64,000 nt of DNA from Nocardioides sp. Root1257 (GTDB lineage: Bacteria > Actinomycetota > Actinomycetes > Propionibacteriales > Nocardioidaceae). Positions 31,711 to 39,206 of this stretch are shown in pieces. Positions within the stretch are counted from its first letter, which is position 1. The number at the start of each line of letters is the position of its first letter. The DNA lies in contig NZ_LMDV01000008.1 of assembly GCF_001425175.1 (NCBI RefSeq), forward strand, positions 63,187 through 127,186, read 5' to 3'. The notes beneath the pieces were generated by a model. It was not told the origin of the DNA, searched no databases, and was given only the letters and a program-made list of their open reading frames with translations. Made by a program: the position numbers and the translations under genes.

Positions 31711-32562
31711 ATGTCCGGGTCATACTGGCGGAACGTTCACGCCGAGGGTCTCGCGGTCCCCTCCGACCGCCCGCTCCACGAGCTGACCGCTGAGCTCACC
31801 CGGATGCTCGGGGACCCCGACCCGGCCCTGCGCGACGGCACGGCGTACCCCGCCCTGATGACCTGGATCGAGCGCGGGGTGTACGACGACCTGCTCGCCG
31901 GGCTCGGCGACGGGATGGCCGCCGGGCTGCTGGTGGGCATCGGCGAGCGCGACACCGACAGCGTCTTCCGCCGCAGCTTCTCGGCCCTCGTGCTGGGCGA
32001 GTGCATCGCCCGCGACAACCGGCGACCGCTGCTGCCGGGCGGCAAGATCCTGGAGTGGGGCGACCGGCTGACGACCTGGCTGCTGCGCGAGCGGGACCTG
32101 CGCGGCTTCGTCCCCGGCAAGGGCTGGGCGCACGCCGTCTCGCACGCGGCCGACACGATGGCGATCCTGGCCCACTCGCCGCACCTGGCCACCCCCGAGC
32201 TGACCGTGCTCCTCGACGTCATCGCCGACCGGCTGCTGCTGCCGGTCGACCGTCTCTTCAGCAGCGGAGAGGCCGACCGGCTGGCCTTCGCGACGGTGGC
32301 GATCCTGCGCCGCAACGTGGTGCCGCTGCGCGTCCTCGAGCCCTGGATCGCGCGGATCGCCGCAGCCGCCGGCACCCGCTCGACCTACGACGACCGGGAC
32401 CCCTACCTCGCCGGCGGCAACGCCGAGGCGTTCCTGCGCGCGCTCTACCTGCAGCTGTCGCTGGGTGCCCGCCCGCCTCAGGTGCGCTCCGACCTGCTGC
32501 TCGTCGTGGTGGACGCACTCAAGGGCACCAACCACGCCTACCTGGTCACTACTGGGGAGTGA
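31711..32562 (+). CDS. DUF2785-like protein
   Basis: 283 residues, mostly helical, with FRRSFSALVLGECIARDN, a conserved KGWAHAVSHAADT motif and NAEAFLRALYLQLS near the C-terminus. This pattern matches DUF2785, an all-helical domain of unknown function. ATG 31711 has AGGATGG upstream. Divergent from pdtaS. Confidence 0.65.
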   Translation: MSGSYWRNVHAEGLAVPSDRPLHELTAELTRMLGDPDPALRDGTAYPALMTWIERGVYDDLLAGLGDGMAAGLLVGIGERDTDSVFRRSFSALVLGECIARDNRRPLLPGGKILEWGDRLTTWLLRERDLRGFVPGKGWAHAVSHAADTMAILAHSPHLATPELTVLLDVIADRLLLPVDRLFSSGEADRLAFATVAILRRNVVPLRVLEPWIARIAAAAGTRSTYDDRDPYLAGGNAEAFLRALYLQLSLGARPPQVRSDLLLVVVDALKGTNHAYLVTTGE

Positions 32563-32573
32563 CTACGGGTGAG

Positions 32574-32579
32574 TAACGT
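32574..32579 (+). promoter_or_regulatory. -10 box, leaderless start of the TPP enzyme
   Basis: TAACGT lies 6 nt before ATG 32586 with no ribosome site between, consistent with a leaderless transcript. Confidence 0.45.
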
Positions 32580-32585
32580 TCGGGC

Positions 32586-34214
32586 ATGCCCGAAACCGAA
32601 CTGACCGGCCACGCCGGCGAGCTCGCCGTCGCCGTCGCCCGCGCCCACGGCGTGGAGACGATGTTCACGCTCTCCGGTGCGCACGTCTTCCCGATGTACG
32701 ACGGGGCGGTCAAGGCCGCGGACCCGATCACGCTGCTCGACGTACGCCACGAGCAGACGGCGGCCTTCGCCGCCGAGGCGACCGGCAAGCTGACCCGGGT
32801 GCCCGGACTGGCCGTGCTGACCGCCGGTCCCGGCGTGACCAACGGTCTGAGCGCGGTCGCACAGGCGCAGTTCGCGGGCTCGCCGATGGTCGTCGTCGGC
32901 GGCCGCGCGCCGCAGGGCCGGTGGGGCACCGGCGCCCTCCAGGAGCTCGACCAGCCGCCGATCTTCGCGCCCGTCTCCAAGCTCGCGCGCACCATCCCGA
33001 CCGCCGGCGAGGTGCTTGACGGCATGCACGACGCGTTCGTCACCGCGGGCTCCTCGCACCGCGGGCCGGTCTTCGTCGACGTCCCCATGGACGAGCTCTT
33101 CAACAGCGCCACTGGCACGGTGCCGACAATCGGGCCGCTGCGCGGTGCCGACCCGGACCCCGACGCGGTGACCGCGATCGCCGGGCTGCTCGCCGCGGCG
33201 AGCCGGCCGGTGCTGATCCTCGGCACCGACGTGTGGGCCGACCACGCGGAGGAGGCGGCGCTGCGCTTCGTCGAGTCCGCCGGTGTCCCCACGATCACCA
33301 ACGGCATGGGCCGCGGCGTCGTGCCAGGAGGCCACCCGCTGCTGGTCACCAAGGCGCGCAGCCAGGCGCTGAAGGGCGCCGACCTGGTGGTCGTCGTCGG
33401 CACGCCCCTGGACTTCCGGCTCGGGTACGGCGTCTTCGGCGAGGCGCGCGTCGTGCACGTCGCCGACTCCCCCGGCCAGGTGTCGACGCATGCCGAGCTC
33501 GCGGGCTCCGTGTCGGGCGACCTGTCCTCGGTCTTCGACGGGCTGCTCGCCGCCCTGGGCGGCCACGACTGGTCGACGTGGGTCGTCGACCTGCAGGCCG
33601 GCGTCGCTGCTGCGATCGAGCGCGATGCCGCACTGCTCGGCGCCGAGGCCGACCCGATCCACCCCGCCCGCATCTACGGCGAGCTGCTGCCCCGGCTCGC
33701 CGAGGACGCGGTCGTGATCGGCGACGGCGGCGACTTCGTCAGCTTCGCCGGCAAGTTCGTCGAGCCGAAGCGGCCCGGCGGCTGGCTCGACCCCGGGCCC
33801 TACGGGTGCCTCGGTGCCGGGCTCGGCGCCGCCATCGCCGCTCGGATCGCCCGACCCTCCTCGCAGGTCGTGCTGCTCCTCGGCGACGGCGCCGCCGGCT
33901 TCTCGCTGATGGACGTCGACACCCTGGTCCGGCACAACCTGCCGGTCGTCATGGTGATGGGCAACAACTCCGCCTGGGGCCTGGAGAAGGGCCCGATGCA
34001 GATGCTCTACGGCTACGACGTGATCGCCGACCTCGCCCCGCGCACGGCGTACGACGAGGTCGTGCGCGCGCTCGGCGGCGCCGGCGAGACGGTGACCGAC
34101 CCCCGCCAGATCGGCCCGGCCCTGGACCGCGCCTTCGCCTCGGGCGTGCCCTACCTGGTCAACGTGATCACCGACGTCGAGGCCGTCTACCCGCGGGCCA
34201 GCTTCGGTGTCTGA
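32586..34214 (+). CDS. Thiamine diphosphate-dependent enzyme (acetolactate synthase-like)
   Basis: 542 residues. The three domains of the ThDP superfamily are present: N-terminal pyrimidine domain with the catalytic Glu56 (RHEQTAAFAAEA), a central domain (about 190-330) and a C-terminal domain with the GDG...NN motif (GDGAAGFSLMDVD to GNNSAWG). It is more like IlvB-like/oxalyl-CoA decarboxylase paralogues than true acetolactate synthase; there is no ilvN nearby, so do not assume a branched-chain role. It overlaps the acetyltransferase gene by 8 nt. Confidence 0.85.
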   Translation: MPETELTGHAGELAVAVARAHGVETMFTLSGAHVFPMYDGAVKAADPITLLDVRHEQTAAFAAEATGKLTRVPGLAVLTAGPGVTNGLSAVAQAQFAGSPMVVVGGRAPQGRWGTGALQELDQPPIFAPVSKLARTIPTAGEVLDGMHDAFVTAGSSHRGPVFVDVPMDELFNSATGTVPTIGPLRGADPDPDAVTAIAGLLAAASRPVLILGTDVWADHAEEAALRFVESAGVPTITNGMGRGVVPGGHPLLVTKARSQALKGADLVVVVGTPLDFRLGYGVFGEARVVHVADSPGQVSTHAELAGSVSGDLSSVFDGLLAALGGHDWSTWVVDLQAGVAAAIERDAALLGAEADPIHPARIYGELLPRLAEDAVVIGDGGDFVSFAGKFVEPKRPGGWLDPGPYGCLGAGLGAAIAARIARPSSQVVLLLGDGAAGFSLMDVDTLVRHNLPVVMVMGNNSAWGLEKGPMQMLYGYDVIADLAPRTAYDEVVRALGGAGETVTDPRQIGPALDRAFASGVPYLVNVITDVEAVYPRASFGV

Positions 34215-34704
34215 GCGCCACGCCGTCGCGGTCCGGCGCGCCCGGCCCGAGGACCTCGAGGCGGTCGGCGAGATCACGGTGGCGGCGTACGCGGAGTTCA
34301 CCGAGGGCCCCGAGGACGGCTACATCGCCCTGCTGGGCGACGCCGCCCGGCGCGACCGCGAGGCCGAGCTGTGGGTCGCGGAGATCGACGGCGTCGTGGT
34401 CGGCAGCGTGACCATCGCGCCGCTCGGCTCGGCGTGGCGCGAGATCGCCGCGGACGACGAGGGTGAGTTCCGGATGCTGTCGGTCTCCCCGACCGCGCGC
34501 AGGCGCGGCGTGGGCGACGCGCTCGCGCGCCTGGTCGACGACCACTTCCGCGACCTCGGGTGTCGCGGCATCGTGCTGTCCAGCCTCGCGCAGATGACCT
34601 CGGCGCACCGGATCTACGAGCGGCTGGGCTACCACCGGGTGCCCGAGCGGGACTGGTCACCGGCTCCCGGCGTCGACCTGCTCGCCTTCGCGAAGGAGCT
34701 GTAG
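34207..34704 (+). CDS. GNAT-family N-acetyltransferase
   Basis: 165 residues. The acetyl-CoA pyrophosphate loop is SPTARRRGVGDALA (residues 97-110), with the beta-4 region EFRMLSVSP preceding and ERLGYHRVPERDW near the end. Substrate unknown. GTG 34207 lies within the last codons of the TPP enzyme and the stop (TAGTG) overlaps the next start, so the three genes are one unit. Confidence 0.88.
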   Translation: MSERHAVAVRRARPEDLEAVGEITVAAYAEFTEGPEDGYIALLGDAARRDREAELWVAEIDGVVVGSVTIAPLGSAWREIAADDEGEFRMLSVSPTARRRGVGDALARLVDDHFRDLGCRGIVLSSLAQMTSAHRIYERLGYHRVPERDWSPAPGVDLLAFAKEL

Positions 34705-35087
34705 TGGACGCGACCCTGAGCTTCACGGTCACCGACGAGGACACCGCGATCGCCGTCGGCTCCGGCTCGCTGCCGGTGCTGGGCACGCCGCGGCTGCTGG
34801 CGTGGTGCGAGGCGGCGACCTGCGCCGCGATCGAGCCGTCGCTCCCGGCCGGGGCGACGAGCGTCGGCACCCGCGTCGAGCTGGAGCACCTGGCTGCCAG
34901 CGCGGTCGGGCAGCAGGTCGAGGTGACCGCCTCCTCGACGTACGTCGACGGACGGCTGCACCGCTTCACCGTCGCCGCCCGCAACCTGGTGGACGGTGCG
35001 GGCGGGAAGGTCGTCGCCACCGGCGAGGTCACCCGCGTCGTCGTCGACGTCGAGCGGTTCCTGAGCCGGATTTCACCTCAGCCCTGA
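34704..35087 (+). CDS. Hotdog-fold thioesterase-like protein
   Basis: 127 residues resembling the fluoroacetyl-CoA thioesterase (FlK)-like hotdog family: a single domain with TPRLLAWCEAATCAAIEPSL and VGTRVELEHLA, the latter near the usual catalytic Glu region. Substrate unknown; acyl-CoA is likely. GTG 34704 overlaps the acetyltransferase stop. Confidence 0.75.
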   Translation: MDATLSFTVTDEDTAIAVGSGSLPVLGTPRLLAWCEAATCAAIEPSLPAGATSVGTRVELEHLAASAVGQQVEVTASSTYVDGRLHRFTVAARNLVDGAGGKVVATGEVTRVVVDVERFLSRISPQP

Positions 35088-35146
35088 CGTTTGAGAGGAT
35101 GGTCGTTGGCCCCCGGGCCAGACTCGTCTCGATCAGGAGGAACACC

Positions 35147-35221
35147 ATGGGCAAGACCGGCCGCAAGCGCCGCGCTCGCAAGAAGAAGGGCGCGAACCAC
35201 GGCAAGCGCCCCAACGCCTGA
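35147..35221 (+). CDS. 50S ribosomal protein bL37
   Basis: 24 residues, MGKTGRKRRARKKKGANHGK plus RPNA, strongly basic. The NHGKRPNA tail and length match bL37, a small large-subunit protein first seen in mycobacterial ribosome structures. A perfect ribosome site AGGAGG lies 6 nt upstream of ATG 35147, and a hairpin terminator follows. Too short for most gene callers. Confidence 0.9.
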   Translation: MGKTGRKRRARKKKGANHGKRPNA

Positions 35222-35241
35222 GCGCAGCATCATCGACTGAT

Positions 35242-35272
35242 CCCTCGAACCGCCCGGTTCGGGGGATCTTTC
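35242..35272 (+). terminator. Terminator after bL37
   Basis: CCCTCGAACC (35242-35251) pairs with GGTTCGGGGG (35256-35265) across a 4-nt loop with one G-T pair, followed by ATCTTTC. It lies 20 nt after the bL37 stop, a good intrinsic terminator for a high-GC genome. Confidence 0.75.
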
Positions 35273-35301
35273 GCATCTCCGGGGTGCGACATGGTGGCGC
35301 C

Positions 35302-35544
35302 ATGGTGGTCCTCGTCCCTCGACAGATCCGGATGACCGGCATGACCGGGTCGGTCCCCTACTACGGTGGCCGCTTCACGCCCCGCCAGGCGTACGCCGCG
35401 TCGCACCCGCCGCCGCGGGCACCGGCCGCACCGCCGCCGGCGGACCCTCAGGCGAGCCTGGCCGCGCTCGACCGGCTGCTGGCCGAGGGTGTCATCACCG
35501 CGCAGGAGCACGACGACCTGCGCGCCCGAATCGCAGGCCGATGA
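35302..35544 (+). CDS. Small SHOCT-domain protein
   Basis: 80 residues from ATG 35302. There is a Pro/Ala-rich middle and a C-terminal SHOCT motif (LAALDRLLAEGVITAQEHDDLRAR positions 55-78, key residues Leu, Gly-Val-Ile-Thr and Glu). SHOCT is a short helical hairpin often fused to membrane proteins. Later starts at ATG 35332 or 35341 are equally possible. It overlaps the next gene by 4 nt (ATGA). Confidence 0.65.
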   Translation: MVVLVPRQIRMTGMTGSVPYYGGRFTPRQAYAASHPPPRAPAAPPPADPQASLAALDRLLAEGVITAQEHDDLRARIAGR

Positions 35545-35945
35545 GCGCTCCCGTGCAGGTCCTCGTCGTCGGCTTCGAGGAGCCGTCGTTCTCCGGAGCC
35601 GTGGTCGCGGAGCTGGACCGGCTGCGCGACGCCGGCGTGGTCCGGCTCGTCGACGTCCTGCTGGTGCGCCGGGACGAGGACGGCACGTTCGACACCCTTC
35701 CGGCTCCGGAGGGAGCAGACCCGGGACTCGGCGAGATCGTCGCGAGGGTCCTCGGCACCGAGGACGGCGACACCGTCGACGGCGCGTCCTGGTCGCTCAG
35801 TGACGCCGTGCCACCGGGCGGCCTGGCCGCTGTCGCGCTCCTGGAGCACCTGTGGGCGGAGCCGCTGGTCGGCGCGATCAGCGCCGCAGGGGGCCAGCCG
35901 CTCGCCGAGCTCTGGCTCCCACCCGAGGACCGGGCTCGTCTCTAG
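35541..35945 (+). CDS. DUF6325-like protein
   Basis: 134 residues with an acidic composition. VLVVGFEEPSF at the start, then LVDVLLVRRDEDGT and ISAAGGQPLAELWLP fit the DUF6325/DUF1269-like group in actinomycetes, often beside SHOCT-domain proteins. No catalytic residues recognisable. Translationally coupled to the SHOCT gene and convergent with rsrA, the stops 3 nt apart. Confidence 0.65.
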   Translation: MSAPVQVLVVGFEEPSFSGAVVAELDRLRDAGVVRLVDVLLVRRDEDGTFDTLPAPEGADPGLGEIVARVLGTEDGDTVDGASWSLSDAVPPGGLAAVALLEHLWAEPLVGAISAAGGQPLAELWLPPEDRARL

Positions 35946-35948
35946 GGA

Positions 35949-36242
35949 TCAGCCCTCGGTGACCTGGATCTGGACCTGGACCTCGCGGATCCGGAAGAGC
36001 ACCCGCTCGCGCAGGTCGTCGGGCGCCACCTCGGCGCAGGAGCGCGCGACCACCGACTTCACGGTGCGCTGCAGGTCGTACTTCTCCAGGCACGGGTTGC
36101 AGGTGTCGAGGTGCACGCGGACCGCGGAGCAGTCCGCCTCGTCGAGCTCGTTGTCGATGAAGTAGACGATCCGGTCGAGGAACTCGGCGCAGTCGGCTGC
36201 CGACGGCTCGCTGCCCGTCGGGTGCGGGTGGTCGTGGCTCAT
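35949..36242 (-). CDS. rsrA: Zinc-binding anti-sigma factor RsrA
   Basis: 97 residues with the zinc anti-sigma motif: His in [11 protein letters not shown] (HX3CX2C) and an upstream Cys at 38 (DEADCSAV). In streptomycetes a thiol oxidant forms a disulfide in RsrA and releases SigR. ATG 36242 overlaps the sigR stop by 4 nt, so the pair is coupled and stoichiometric. Confidence 0.95.
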   Translation of the reverse strand: MSHDHPHPTGSEPSAADCAEFLDRIVYFIDNELDEADCSAVRVHLDTCNPCLEKYDLQRTVKSVVARSCAEVAPDDLRERVLFRIREVQVQIQVTEG

Positions 36243-36913
36243 GACCCGTTCCCCTCGCGTCCGACGGTGAGCAGGTCGTTGTCGCGCACGTAGTCCGAGA
36301 GCAGGTCGCGCAGCTGGCGCCGGCCCCGGTGCAGCCGGGACATGACGGTGCCGATCGGGGTGTCCATGATCTCGGCGATCTCCTTGTAGGCGAAGCCCTC
36401 GACGTCGGCGAGGTAGACCGCGAGCCGGAACTCCTCGGGCAAACGCTGCAGCGCGTCCTTCACCTCGGAGTCGGGCAGGTGCTCGAGCGCCTCGGTCTCG
36501 GCGGACCGGAGCCCGGTCGAGGCGTGCGACTCGGCGCGGTGGAGCTGCCAGTCCTCGACGTCCTCGGACATCGACTGCTGCGGCTGCCGCTGCTTCTTGC
36601 GGTAGTTGTTGATGAACGTGTTGGTCAGGATGCGGTAGAGCCAGGCCTTGAGGTTGGTGCCGGGCCGGAACTGGTGGAAGGAGGAGTACGCCTTGGCGTA
36701 GGTCTCCTGCACCAGGTCCTCCGCGTCCGCCGGGTTGCGGGTCATCCGCATGGCGGCGGAGTAGAGCTGGTCGAGGAAGGGCAGCGCCTCCCGCTCGAAG
36801 CGAGCAGAGCGGTCGGCCTCGGACTCGGTCGCCACATCGATGGATGCGGGGTCGACCTCGGGGTCCAGGGTGGGTACGACGGCCTCTGGGGTCGTCTCAA
36901 CAGGGTCAGTCAT
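36239..36913 (-). CDS. sigR: ECF sigma factor SigR (thiol-oxidative stress)
   Basis: 224 residues from ATG 36913. Region 2 ([23 protein letters not shown] and [19 protein letters not shown] region) and region 4 ([41 protein letters not shown]) are typical of the SigR/SigH group, which controls thioredoxin and mycothiol genes. The in-frame ATG 36958 would add 15 residues; it lies essentially at the predicted start of the SigR-dependent transcript, so that transcript should encode only the short form, while a longer upstream transcript could make the extended one (known in Streptomyces). Confidence 0.95.
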   Translation of the reverse strand: MTDPVETTPEAVVPTLDPEVDPASIDVATESEADRSARFEREALPFLDQLYSAAMRMTRNPADAEDLVQETYAKAYSSFHQFRPGTNLKAWLYRILTNTFINNYRKKQRQPQQSMSEDVEDWQLHRAESHASTGLRSAETEALEHLPDSEVKDALQRLPEEFRLAVYLADVEGFAYKEIAEIMDTPIGTVMSRLHRGRRQLRDLLSDYVRDNDLLTVGREGNGS

Positions 36914-36966
36914 CGTCTCCCAGACTAGCCCCGTGGGGCGTTCAAGCACGGCCTGCATGGTGGAAG

Positions 36967-36993
36967 AACGCGACGGGCCCCCTGCTCATTCCC
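36967..36993 (-). promoter_or_regulatory. SigR-type promoter (GGGAAT-N18-GTT)
   Basis: On the minus strand GGGAAT (36993-36988) and GTT (36969-36967) are separated by 18 nt, matching the SigR consensus GGGAAT-N16-18-GTT. It is upstream of sigR, so it should give positive feedback. The -35 overlaps the final codons of the upstream hydrolase gene. Transcription should begin near 36960. Confidence 0.8.
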
Positions 36994-37642
36994 CTCGGGC
37001 AGCGCCGCCGGCGACCTCGCGCACGATCCACTCCAGCGTGGACTCGACGATGATCCCCATCGCCTCCGCCTCGGTCAGCCCCGAGCTCTTCGGCACCTTG
37101 AAGCCGTGGTCGGCGGCCGGCACGACGGCCAGGTCGAGGTCGGTCGGGAACTCCTCGGGGCGCCCGAACGTGTCCCGCTCCCCCTGGACGACCAGCGTCG
37201 GCACCCGGGCTGCGCGCAGCTCGGGCAGCCGCGACTTCTCGGGCTTGCCGGGCGGATGCAGGGGGAACGCCAGCGCGAGGCAGCCCGACGCGCCCAGCTG
37301 CTTGGCGCAGCGCGCGGCCGAGCGGGCGCCGGCCGACCGGCCACCCACGACCAGCGGGGTCCGCGTCTTGAGCGCGTTCGCGGCGGCGACCAGCCCCGCG
37401 TCGAGCGTCGCCGGCGGCGTGGCCACCTTGCGCCCGGCGACCTTCCACGGCTGCTCCAGCAGCACCACGGTCACGCCGTTGCGGGGCAGGTCCGCGCCGA
37501 GCGCGGCCAGGTCGCGGCTGTCGATGCCGCCGCCGGCCCCGTGGCTGAGCAGCAGGGTCGCGACCGCGCCGCGCGCCCGTCGTACGACGAGGCGCGCCTC
37601 GCCGTGCGGGGTGTCGATCCGGCGCTCCTCCGCGGTGACCAT
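36986..37642 (-). CDS. Small alpha/beta-hydrolase (YdgU/DUF-type)
   Basis: 218 residues. The nucleophile elbow is GGRSAGARS (Ser near 104), the oxyanion region SHGAGGG (34-40) and the C-terminal His in AADHGFKVP. Family is the alpha/beta hydrolase group near KANL3/Tex30-like. ATG 37642 overlaps the SRAP stop by one base. Its 3' end carries the -35 of the sigR promoter. Confidence 0.8.
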   Translation of the reverse strand: MVTAEERRIDTPHGEARLVVRRARGAVATLLLSHGAGGGIDSRDLAALGADLPRNGVTVVLLEQPWKVAGRKVATPPATLDAGLVAAANALKTRTPLVVGGRSAGARSAARCAKQLGASGCLALAFPLHPPGKPEKSRLPELRAARVPTLVVQGERDTFGRPEEFPTDLDLAVVPAADHGFKVPKSSGLTEAEAMGIIVESTLEWIVREVAGGAARGE

Positions 37643-38382
37643 CAGGACCCTTCCAGCGGCAGGGGCTCGAGCAGCTCCGGCCCGTTGTTGCGGACGTTGC
37701 TGACCAGCGTCGAGACCGGGTAGGCCTCGAGCCGCCCGGGCGCCGCCGGGACCAGGAGGCCGACGTCGCCGCCGACCCGGGGGTCGAGCCAGTCGGCCCA
37801 GCGGTCCCGCTCGACCATCAGCGGCATCCGGTCGTGGATGTGGCCGACGGAGTCCTCGGCCTCGGTCGTGATCACCGTGCAGGTCCAGCGGAAGCGGTCC
37901 GGGTCGTCCTCGGCCTTGTCGGGGTCGCGCCAGATCTCGTACAGCCCGGCCATCGCGAGCACGCCGTGGTCCTGCGGCCGGATGAAGAAGGGCTGCTTGC
38001 GCGGCTTGCCCGACTTCGTCAGGTCGTCGGTCGGGTACCACTCGAAGTAGCCGTCGGCCGGGAGCAGGCAGCGCCGGGCAGCGAAGGCCCGCTTGTAGGC
38101 CGGCTTCTCGGCCACCGTCTCCATCCGGGCGTTGATCATCCGGTTGCCGATCGAGGCCTCCTTGGCCCACGACGGGATCAGACCCCAGGTCAGGACACGG
38201 AGCTGGCGCTGCGGCGGCTCCAGGCTGTCCTTGCTGGGCGGCCTCTCCACGACGGCGTACACCTCCTTGGTGGGCGCCACGTTGTAGTCGGCCTCGAGGG
38301 CGTCCTGGATCCGGCTCTCCACGATGTCGAACTCGTCGACGAGGTCCTCCGGGCGCCGACTCGACGCGTAGCGGCCGCACAT
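37642..38382 (-). CDS. SRAP (SOS-response-associated) abasic-site protein
   Basis: 246 residues starting at ATG 38382 with the conserved MCGRYAS. After Met removal Cys2 is the catalytic residue that cross-links to abasic sites in single-stranded DNA (YedK/HMCES family). Other signatures are NVAPT (Asn34 region), NARMETVAEKP, RRCLLPADGYFEW and a His in HIHDRMP. Coupled to the hydrolase gene downstream. Confidence 0.93.
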   Translation of the reverse strand: MCGRYASSRRPEDLVDEFDIVESRIQDALEADYNVAPTKEVYAVVERPPSKDSLEPPQRQLRVLTWGLIPSWAKEASIGNRMINARMETVAEKPAYKRAFAARRCLLPADGYFEWYPTDDLTKSGKPRKQPFFIRPQDHGVLAMAGLYEIWRDPDKAEDDPDRFRWTCTVITTEAEDSVGHIHDRMPLMVERDRWADWLDPRVGGDVGLLVPAAPGRLEAYPVSTLVSNVRNNGPELLEPLPLEGS

Positions 38383-38418
38383 GCGGGCCACTCTAGAGGG
38401 GCCGTCGGACAGCGATGC

Positions 38419-39150
38419 TCAGATGCGGGTGAGCTCGTCCAGGAGGTCGGCGACGGCGGCGTCGGAGACGGGCAGCCCCTCGATCCAGACCCGGGGCCGC
38501 GGCGGGGCGCCGGTCTCCAGCATCCGCATCAACAGGTCCAGGCGCCGGGCCAGGCGGTCGTCGCGGTCGACGAGGACCACCACGCGCCCGGGGGCGACGT
38601 GCCCGATGGTCTCCCGGCCGGGGAAGACCCCGCGAACGACAGCCCCGAGCTGCGCGTCCTCCATCGCACGGGCGAGTGGCTCGCCGAGCTGCTCGGCGTC
38701 GTGCGCAGCGTCGGCGACCACGACGACCAGGGCGTGCGTCTCGGCCGCAGGACCGGCCCGGTGCACGTCGCCGATGCAGGTCCGCAGGTGCGCGAGGCTG
38801 GCCAGCCCGGTCAGCGGGTCGGCGCACCCGAGCCCGTGCACGTAGCCGAGGGTCGCGTCGCTCCAGGCCACCGCGAGCGCCCGGAGCTCGGCGTGCTCCG
38901 GCTCGGACCCGCGGACCAGGCGCCACGCGGTGGCGAGGTCGTCCAGGGCCTCGGCGAGCGAGACACCGTCACGGGCGAGCACCCCGCCGAGCACCTCGCA
39001 GGCAGGGACCGAACCCGATCCCGAAGCAAGGGCTTCCCCCACTGCCTCGAAGCGCGGCGGCAGTGCCGCTCTCTGCTCCGAGGACAGTTCCCGCCCTGCT
39101 TCGGGATCGCCCGTGGTCGAGCTACGCCTGCGCGTTGCCATCCAGTCCAC
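38419..39150 (-). CDS. Degenerate GGDEF-like protein
   Basis: 243 residues from GTG 39150, behind GGGGGAG. The DPLTGLASLAHL motif and a following alpha/beta region are those of a GGDEF domain, but the GGDEF signature and most catalytic residues are absent, so it should not make cyclic-di-GMP. The N-terminal 100 residues are helical. It lies back-to-back (56 bp) with the sigma-anti-sigma fusion gene, suggesting shared regulation. Confidence 0.7.
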   Translation of the reverse strand: MDWMATRRRSSTTGDPEAGRELSSEQRAALPPRFEAVGEALASGSGSVPACEVLGGVLARDGVSLAEALDDLATAWRLVRGSEPEHAELRALAVAWSDATLGYVHGLGCADPLTGLASLAHLRTCIGDVHRAGPAAETHALVVVVADAAHDAEQLGEPLARAMEDAQLGAVVRGVFPGRETIGHVAPGRVVVLVDRDDRLARRLDLLMRMLETGAPPRPRVWIEGLPVSDAAVADLLDELTRI

Positions 39151-39206
39151 GGTGGCTCCCCCTTGGTTCCGGTCTGCCGGCGATGAGACGCCGGTCACCG
39201 GGCGGC

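Noticed and set aside
35242..35272. GGTTCG-containing palindrome considered as a tRNA T-arm
   Set aside because: There is no acceptor or anticodon arm; it is the intrinsic terminator of the bL37 gene.
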